Below are positions 58,901 to 64,000 of a stretch of DNA of 64,000 nt, piece after piece. Both the position numbers and the translations under genes were made by a program. Below the pieces are notes generated by a model. The model was not told the DNA's origin. It saw nothing but the letters and a program-made list of their open reading frames with translations, and did not search any database. The stretch is from Eublepharis macularius. Lineage: Eukaryota > Chordata > Lepidosauria > Squamata > Eublepharidae. Numbering within the stretch: position 1 is the first letter of the stretch; each line of letters starts with the position of its first letter. Location: contig NC_072797.1 in assembly GCF_028583425.1 (NCBI RefSeq), positions 25,516,001 to 25,580,000 of the forward strand. The letters are read 5' to 3'.

Positions 58901-59306
58901 GCCCCCCAAATTAGGAAAATTGAAAAAGAACTAAGTAAAATGCTTTAGAAATTGTGTTATTGCATTGCTTTCAAAGCAAAAAATAAAAGTTGTATTCAGA
59001 GAGTTTAAAAACATTTAAAACAGAGAAAATGTTCCACTTTTTCTCTAGTCAGCTGTAGAGATGGACACGATCCAAAAAAAAAATACCGATTAAGCCGTTC
59101 ATGGATCCGGGCCGCTGCTGAACCCAGGCCACCGATTCTAACCGATCAAGTCCCATTTCTGATCCGGAATTGGGAAGGCCAAAGCGGGAGGGCGCCCCAC
59201 TGTTTCCAGTGATATAGGAACAGTGGTTGGTGGCAGCGGCTGCCAGGCCCGGCGGGCAGGGGGAGGCAGCAATGAGCTGCCTCCCTTCAGGGAGGGAGGG
59301 GACAGT

Positions 59307-59337
<31 letters not shown>

Positions 59338-60391
59338 AGAGGGGGGGAAGTTTTTAACCTGGCAACAAGCCACCTCCCCTCAGGGAAGGGACATTCCCAG
59401 GGCTGGATCTACGGTTGCCAGCACCCAGGGCAACCGTAGTCAGGCTCCTGCGCATGCGCGTGCGCTTCTGGGCTGCCCCCCACGCCCACGCAGCAACCCA
59501 GCTGTCCTGGTGCACTGCGGAGCTGGCAGCAGCGCGAGTGGCTCGGCAGCTGCCCGCGCCGTTCACCTGCCCTGCAAGACAAGGGGCGGCCAGCTTGCCT
59601 GTGCACCCCTTGTCCTGGGGAAAGACGAATGGCGCGGGCGGCCTCCCAGCCACCCGCACTGCCTTTTGCCTTTCCCCAGGACAAGGGGCGGCTGGCTTGC
59701 CCACACGCCCTTTGTCCTGGGGAAAGACAAACGGCGCGGGCGGCCTCCCAGCCTCCCATGCTGCCTTTTGCCTTTCCTTTGTGCCCATGGCTTCAGAACA
59801 CCCCCTTCCCCCTCCCTCCCCTGGGTTGCTGCTCTATGGTTGGAAGGAAGCCTGCTAATCAAAGAAAGCTGGGCTTCCATTCGTGTTTTGAGGGTGACAG
59901 AAGGAGGGCAAACACAGTTCATTCCCCTGGCTCTGTTGCCCCGGGAATAAATTACTGGCGCCAGAGTGTCTGCAATTCCGAACAGAAACCGATATATCCG
60001 ATCAAGTCCTGAACAAGCAAACCCCCGACTGCTGGATCGGTTGCTGTGGACAGAACCGATTAGCTGAGTCATGATGGTGCAAATGCCAAAATCGGGTTTT
60101 TTTTTTAAATCGTAATTCAGATCGTGCCCATGTCTAGTCAGCTGGGGGGTTTTTGCATCAGAAACCTGTCTGACCAGAGAAAGCAGCTGTGAAACAAAAA
60201 ACGAATATATATTAATGGACAGTGATCAGGGCCTGCACCAACCCTCTTACTTACTTACGTCATTTATAGTACACCTTTCTCACTGAGACTCAAAGCAGAT
60301 TACGCGGTTTGAGTTAGTACAATCAATATCACATTTCTATATACATGTAATGGGTATACACATACAATCTGCAAGATTTAAAAAGGAAGGG

Positions 60392-60425
<34 letters not shown>

Positions 60426-61269
60426 GTTTAAAGGTTTAACAGCATTGAAACAAAGCATAGACAGATTCCATGGTTGATATATTAAACAACATAGGAACTA
60501 CCCAGTAAGATCATACTTATAGCAACAGTAGTGAACTATATGGTCCTTCATTGTTTACAGAAATAGTAGTGACGTCCTTGGTCCCTCCTTATCCCTTTAC
60601 TGATGGGTTCCCTATCCTTTTTCTGATGGATCTCTTGAGGCTCTTTTCTTACAATACAGCCATCCCATCTGAGCAAAAAGCCCTCTTAAACAATTCGGTT
60701 TTGCATTGTTTATGGAAGGCCAGGAGAGCAGGAGCTTTCGGCTTTTAGAAAATGAACAGAATAATCAGGGTTTACCCCATAATGAACTGAAACTTTATAA
60801 CTCAATTGGCAAGCACACATGTCCACCTCTGTAAGCATTTTCAGCTCAATCCAACGCAGAATTACTGCTATCTAAGGTCATGGAAATGGATGAACTTAGA
60901 CTGGAGTAACAGGAGTTCGTCTGGTGGCACATTAAAGACTAACAAGTTGTCTTTCCAGCATTAGCTTTTGTGTTAACTAACATTACAACTGAAGAAGCAA
61001 GGTCAAGTCCACAAAAGCTAATTATCCAGAACAGTGGCCCAATGGGAAAAGTCCTGGTAAGTTAAATATATCCCAAGATGTATTCCTGTCCTCTTACCTA
61101 TCAGCAAATATTGAAACGTAGCACTCTTCCTCTTGCTGCTGTTCGCCTTCACATGGTTTACCTCCGTTTAGCGGAGAAGGATTGTTACACACTCGACTCC
61201 GACGTCTCTTATGAGAAGCATCGCAGGGACTCCATGCAGACCAGCAGCTCCAGTAACCATCCACAGCAA
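46761..61269 (-). CDS. C6: C6-like paralogue (C6-B), 3' seven exons; 5' half outside window
   Basis: Seven exons encode about 372 residues: third TSP1, CCP1, CCP2, FIM1 and FIM2, ending at TGA. The CGYDTCYDWEKCS block matches human C6 exactly and is absent from C7. Exon lengths 172, 112, 133, 192, 91, 242 and 176 equal those of C6-A except the last (182). By hand count, identity to C6-A is 46/57 in the TSP1 exon, 31/44 in the CCP1 exon, 38/64 in the CCP2 exon, and about half in the last exon. No stop or frame break is visible. It is expected to be a secreted C5b-binding complement protein, but a changed partner or dose role is possible. Signal peptide, MACPF and EGF exons must lie beyond 64000 if the gene is complete. 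Confidence 0.92.
47266..47462 (-). mobile_element. Short GTTGCCA-family element, reverse orientation
   Basis: Plus strand starts gtaggatcgccaactcctgc and ends acctggaagttggcaacatt; on the minus strand gttgccaacttccaggtgtg heads the element. Confidence 0.55.
47899..48143 (+). mobile_element. Sauria-type tRNA-derived SINE, nearly full length
   Basis: Head ccagtttggtgtagtggtta, middle gccaggtttgattcctcac and ccttgggtcagtcacagc, 3' part gtgagtgggcattaagttg. It lies directly behind a truncated GTTGCCA element (47796-47893). Confidence 0.75.
48655..48775 (-). mobile_element. Sauria-type SINE, reverse orientation, truncated
   Basis: Plus strand cttaatgcccactcagagcg, cagttctccagattagagtc and cttaaccactacaccaagct are reversed 3' and 5' blocks; the middle is deleted. 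Confidence 0.6.
48875..49243. mobile_element. TIR element, PIF/Harbinger-like, 369 bases
   Basis: Ends gagctaagctacaagagac and its inverted match with ctcttgtagcttagctc. Pairing extends for over 100 bases per arm. Flanks TAA and TGA. It is a longer member of the family at 18723 and 26696. Confidence 0.65.
50425..50966. mobile_element. TIR element with GTTGCCA-type ends (about 540 bases)
   Basis: It starts ctgggggtgggcaatccccc and ends gacctggcaaccctatc, with inner repeats of gggccaatctggcc-like and gcacaggagtgctccc-like blocks that were partly duplicated. Confidence 0.55.
51972..52397. mobile_element. TIR element with GTTGCCA/TGGCAACCC ends
   Basis: It begins gtagggttgccagtctcctg and ends acctggcaaccctacg. 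The blocks atgacatcacttcctgg and cgatgatgtcacttcc-like repeats are internal duplications. Confidence 0.6.
52764..53005 (-). CDS. C6: C6-B exon: FIM1 and start of FIM2
   Basis: Acceptor ccttggcag and donor GTATGT bound 242 bases reading [41 protein letters not shown] and STKRETCGYDTCYDWEKCS. The NST glycosylation site of C6-A and human is MRST here, so it is lost. Confidence 0.95.
53006..54376 (-). other. C6: C6-B intron
   Basis: About 1.4 kb without an element I can name. There is a short GGAATGAAAGA tandem near 53790-53825. Confidence 0.45.
54377..54467 (-). CDS. C6: C6-B exon: start of FIM1
   Basis: Acceptor attcttacag and donor GTAAGA bound 91 bases reading EQTRIQGNCSPGQKQVGSQC, then VCASPTEDCG. 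It has the same length and phases as C6-A exon 16. Confidence 0.94.
54632..54779 (+). mobile_element. Sauria-type tRNA-derived SINE
   Basis: agccagtgtaatgcagtggt, gagttcaaatttctactcag and gaagctgactgggtaacttt are its head and middle. A CR1-type tail follows. Confidence 0.6.
54780..54920 (+). mobile_element. CR1 LINE 3' end
   Basis: ggctgaactagatgacactg, aggtcccttccagttttatg and attcagg match the conserved CR1 3' end. Confidence 0.65.
55770..55947 (-). mobile_element. Sauria-type SINE, reverse orientation
   Basis: Plus-strand catcataacaaccacccc, ccagggtcacccactgagct and ctctaaccattacaccactc are reversed SINE blocks. Confidence 0.65.
56042..56233 (-). CDS. C6: C6-B exon: CCP2 module
   Basis: Acceptor tcttctag and donor GTAACA bound 192 bases reading [39 protein letters not shown] and LSWSPPILRPLTC. 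It is less conserved against C6-A (38/64) than the TSP1 exon. Confidence 0.95.
56663..56795 (-). CDS. C6: C6-B exon: main part of CCP1
   Basis: Acceptor atatttcag and donor GTAAGG bound 133 bases reading [38 protein letters not shown] and LECQ. It matches C6-A exon 14 at 31 of 44 residues. Confidence 0.95.
57275..57515 (+). mobile_element. BovB/RTE LINE 3' end
   Basis: gacaataacgctaggaaaag, aggaagatccaacaggagc, gattgacacagtaaagg and ggtcaccataagttggaagc, then attgacagcgtataacatac, follow the conserved 3' end of BovB. Confidence 0.75.
57637..58373. mobile_element. hAT-like TIR element, 737 bases, complete
   Basis: Ends tagacataggcatgaacc and ggttcatgcccatgtcta, flanked by a perfect 8-base duplication GTCTTAAC (57629-57636 and 58374-58381). 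No transposase frame. Its interior block tggttggaaggaagacctgc is shared with 59056-60136. Confidence 0.85.
58555..58666 (-). CDS. C6: C6-B exon: linker and start of CCP1
   Basis: Acceptor atttcttttag and donor GTGAGT bound 112 bases reading GALCINDNEAKRESDIFVGQ, then LGCLKPDPPEHGFIR. The flanking motifs CxND and GFIR match C6-A and human; the acidic middle differs. Confidence 0.94.
59056..60136. mobile_element. hAT-like TIR element, 1081 bases, complete, with GC-rich interior
   Basis: Ends tagagatggacacgatcc and agatcgtgcccatgtcta, flanked by a perfect 8-base duplication GTCAGCTG (59048-59055 and 60137-60144). The interior has a CA microsatellite (59306-59335), a GC-rich part (59400-59790) and a tandem duplication of about 100 bases around ttgtcctggggaaagac. 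No transposase is seen. Confidence 0.85.
60900..61040. mobile_element. Penelope-like tail fragment
   Basis: ctggtggcacattaaagact and tgaagaagcaaggtcaagtc, then cacaaaagctaat, follow the layout of the family at 15688 and 39594. Confidence 0.4.
61098..61269 (-). CDS. C6: C6-B exon: third TSP1 module
   Basis: Acceptor cctgttttag and donor GTAAGA bound 172 bases reading [39 protein letters not shown] and EEECYVSIFADR. It is the most conserved exon between the copies (46 of 57). Its start supports the upstream acceptor chosen for C6-A exon 12. Confidence 0.95.
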
Positions 61270-61489
61270 CTAAAACAGGTGGAAAGAAAAAGCATTAAAA
61301 ACACCGGGGGGAGGGAGGGGACCATAAATATCTCCATGCTTCTGTGCACATGCTATTAGTAGAAGTGGCACAAACCATTCTATAAGCAGGGATGCAGAGA
61401 ACACACTGAACATAACTTGGGCACAGGTACGTATCAGGAGATGCAGTCCCCAAGATATGTGGTTCCCAAGTAAAGAAGGGCTTTAATAG

Positions 61490-61690
61490 AATCATAGAAT
61501 CATAGGGTTGGAAGGGATCTCTAGGGTCATCTAGTCCAACCTCCAGCACCTTGAACTGCACCCAGAATGTTGCAACCAATGGACATGTTACTAGATGATG
61601 AAAGCAACTCGCTCCTGATAGAAACCATCTTCTAGGACAGCCCCTTATAGAGTTTGCTACAATTGTCCAGTGTAGTGGTGGATACAGAGG
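61490..61690 (-). mobile_element. CR1 LINE 3' end, reverse orientation
   Basis: Plus-strand atagaatcatagaatcatag, ggttggaagggatctctagg and gtcatctagtccaacctcc are the reversed CR1 3' terminus with its octamer-like repeat. Confidence 0.75.
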
Positions 61691-61852
61691 CATGGATCAG
61701 TACAGCTAAATGGAAAAAACAGGTAAGGGAACAGCCATGCCAATACAAAACAGCACTCCTAGCATCTGCCCCAGGTTGCTTATTCATCTTCAAGGCTGGG
61801 TCTCACAGCACCCCCCCCAGGCCCTTCATGTGACTAACCAGAGGCAAGCTAA

Positions 61853-61955
<103 letters not shown>

Positions 61956-62397
61956 CTCATCTTTCCCAATAAGCATCTCCTCCTCGTCTGGATTTACCAG
62001 ATGTGACATTTTCCATGTACACTTGCAGGTACACATAATTGTACTTGTTTGTCTGGTTAAACTTAAATCCATTGCTCTCATTAAATGTGTAAGAGTGTGA
62101 AGTGCCTCCATCTCCGTCTTTCCTTCACCAAACACTTTCTCTCTTCCCTTTTATGCCTCAGTAGAGAGAGCAAGATCTGGGCTGCTCACCAAGGACAATG
62201 GAAGGCATGAAAAAGAAGAGGATACAGTCAGTAAATGGTGAATGCAGTGGTGGCAGCTACATTTCATGTTGGCTGTCAACAGATGGCATGTACACATTTT
62301 ATGGTGGCAGCAGGTGTATACAGATATGACACTTATGGGAAATGTGGCATCTGGTTAGGCCCTCAATTCTAGTTTGTTTCTCCTCAGCTGCAGTTTC

Positions 62398-62600
62398 CAG
62401 ATACTGGTTCGGAATTTGTGGTGTAGTGGCTCGAGTGGCAGACTAGGATCTGGCCGATCCAGGTTCATTTCCCTGTTCTGCTATGGAAGCTCGCTGGGTG
62501 AGCTCAGGCCAGTCACAAAAACTGTCAGCCTAACCTGCCTCATCAGGTCTATTGTGAGGAAAAGGGCAGGTTATAAATGAAGGAAGATAAAATAAATATT
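62398..62600 (+). mobile_element. Sauria-type tRNA-derived SINE
   Basis: Head tttgtggtgtagtggctcg, middle aagctcgctgggtgagctc, then agcctaacctgcctcatcag and a taaaataaat tail. The next element is the hAT-like copy at 62625. Confidence 0.7.
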
Positions 62601-62624
62601 AAAAGCCCAATCAGCAGATATAAG

Positions 62625-63584
62625 TAGACATGGGCACGATCAAAAAAAAAATACTGATCAAGCTGTTCGTGGATCCACGCTGGTGACGAGTCCAGATCAC
62701 CGATTCACTCTGATCAAGTCCCGTTTCCGATCTGGGATCGGAGGAGCGCCCCCCCACACACACTTAGAGCAGATGGGGGGAAAAGGTTTTAACCCTGCGA
62801 CGAGCCACCTCCCCTCAGAGAGGGGACATTTTCTCTCTCTCTCACACACACATGCACTTAGAGCAGAGCGGGAAAAAGTTTTTAACCCGGCGTTTTCTCA
62901 CACACATGCACTTAGAGCAGGGGGGGGAGTTTTTAACCCGTCCCTGCCTCCAAATAGAGAGAGAGAGAGACACCCCGTCAACAGGTTTCAGCCAGCTTTT
63001 TAAAAAAAGCAGGGATAGAATCCTCCATCCCACCCAATTTTAAAAGCAAGCAGCCAGTCTTCCAAAAGCATATTTTAAACAGGAAGAAAGTAAAACCAGG
63101 ATCCACACAGATCCTCGCGGATCCTATGGTTTTTTAAATAGGAAAAACACAAATGAAACATCAAATCACATACCAACTTCTTGCAAAAAGCAGGCACTGG
63201 GCTGAGAAGCCAGGAGGAGAGAGATATCTCTTTTCAGTTAACTCTTTCAGCACTGAACGAACTCAGGCGAGGAACGCAAAACAGCTTGATAGCTGCTCTC
63301 AAAGCAAGGGTTTTTTGAAAAAGTTAACACTGAGAAGAGCTTTTCCTCGCTAGGGGAAATATTATCAAGTTTCAAACAGAGCTCAGGCATTCCCCTGCCT
63401 CTGTTGCCAGGGGAACAGATTGTTGCCGCCTGAATGTCTAGCTTCCCAGTCCTATCATGATCGCCCCGGAGTCTTGACTGCTGGATCGTGTGCTGTGGAA
63501 GACAACGATCCACCAAGTCATGAATGGGAGATTGCCATTATCGTGGGGTTTTTTTAATTGTAATCCATATCGTGCCCATCTCTA
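62625..63584. mobile_element. hAT-like TIR element, 960 bases, complete
   Basis: Ends tagacatgggcacgatc and atcgtgcccatctcta, flanked by a perfect 8-base duplication GATATAAG (62617-62624 and 63585-63592). It holds tandem blocks around cttagagcag and cacacacatgcac. No transposase frame. Confidence 0.85.
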
Positions 63585-64000
63585 GATATAAGTATAATCT
63601 ACGTACTAATTGCAGCCAACCCCAAAGATTTTCCCTCAGAGGGAACAGCCCGTATTCCAGATGGCCAAATGTTTATATGGTTGAAGAGTGCTTCCTTCAT
63701 CACAGTCACCATTCCAAGGTTCTCTTAATCCATCTCACTTGAGTGACTTTCTGGAGACCTGGATATAGAAGGCCTTTTCTAATTTCTATCTATCAGTCAT
63801 ATTTTTATCCCACCTTTATGCTGAGAAAATCAAGGCTCTATATATGTTCTCTTCAGCATTTTCTCCTCACAACAGTCTCGTGAGATGGTTCAAGCTAATA
63901 AAGAATGACTAGCACACATGAACCCACTTATTTTAATGGCTAAGCTGGGATTTCAACTTGTCTCTTTAGCCTAATACTCCTATTACTAAACAATACTGAT

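Larger units (their letters stand above)
58667..61097 (-). other. C6: C6-B intron between TSP1 and CCP1 exons
   Basis: It holds a long hAT-like element (59056-60136), a GAAA/GA simple repeat (60387-60423) and a Penelope-like tail (60900-61040). The 60240-60890 stretch looks like part of an unnamed reversed SINE followed by unassigned sequence. Confidence 0.5.

Noticed and set aside
59354-60072. Overlapping frames of 116 to 169 residues.
   Set aside because: They fall inside a complete hAT-like element with GC-rich, internally duplicated sequence and show no transposase motif.
46761-61269. C6-B considered as C7 or as a pseudogene.
   Set aside because: CGYDTCYDWEKC and exon structure fit C6, not C7. 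All seven exons have open frames and good splice sites, so there is no sign of decay in the visible part.

Overview
This is vertebrate nuclear DNA, most likely from a squamate reptile (lizard, gecko or snake). Host genes are split into short exons with normal GT-AG splice sites. The interspersed repeats include BovB/RTE, CR1 and L2-type LINEs, tRNA-derived SINEs of the Sauria type and SINEs built on a 5S rRNA head. I cannot name the species.

The window covers the terminal-complement cluster. At the left edge (1-106, + strand) lie the last codons of C7, followed by a poly(A) signal at 224-229. Facing it tail to tail is a complete C6 gene on the minus strand (here C6-A). Its 17 coding exons run from the ATG at 42449 to the stop at 8023-8025. 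All exon phases join, giving 933 residues (human C6 has 934) in the order signal peptide, TSP1, TSP1, LDLa, MACPF, EGF, TSP1, CCP, CCP, FIM, FIM.

Upstream of C6-A, on the same strand, is the 3' half of a second C6-type gene (C6-B). Seven exons are present (61269 to 46761), covering the third TSP1, both CCPs and both FIMs. Exon lengths match C6-A exactly except the last, which is two codons shorter. The 5' half lies beyond position 64000. Both copies are open and correctly spliced where visible, so this looks like an old tandem duplication of C6 with both copies kept. C6 and C7 proteins join C5b, C8 and C9 in the membrane attack complex.

Region by region: 1-229 C7 tail; 230-7947 C7/C6 intergenic, mostly SINEs and an L2-like LINE; 8023-42449 C6-A; 42450-46760 intergenic between the C6 copies, with a possible noncoding first exon and a 47-bp minisatellite; 46761-64000 C6-B 3' half. 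Introns hold hAT-like elements with perfect 8-bp target duplications, short TIR elements with TAA/TTA target sites, GC-rich TIR elements and Penelope-like fragments with hammerhead-like cores. I saw no other host gene, no tRNA or rRNA gene, no CRISPR and no bacterial feature. Most long open frames outside the listed exons come from GC-rich repeats, microsatellites or LINE remains.
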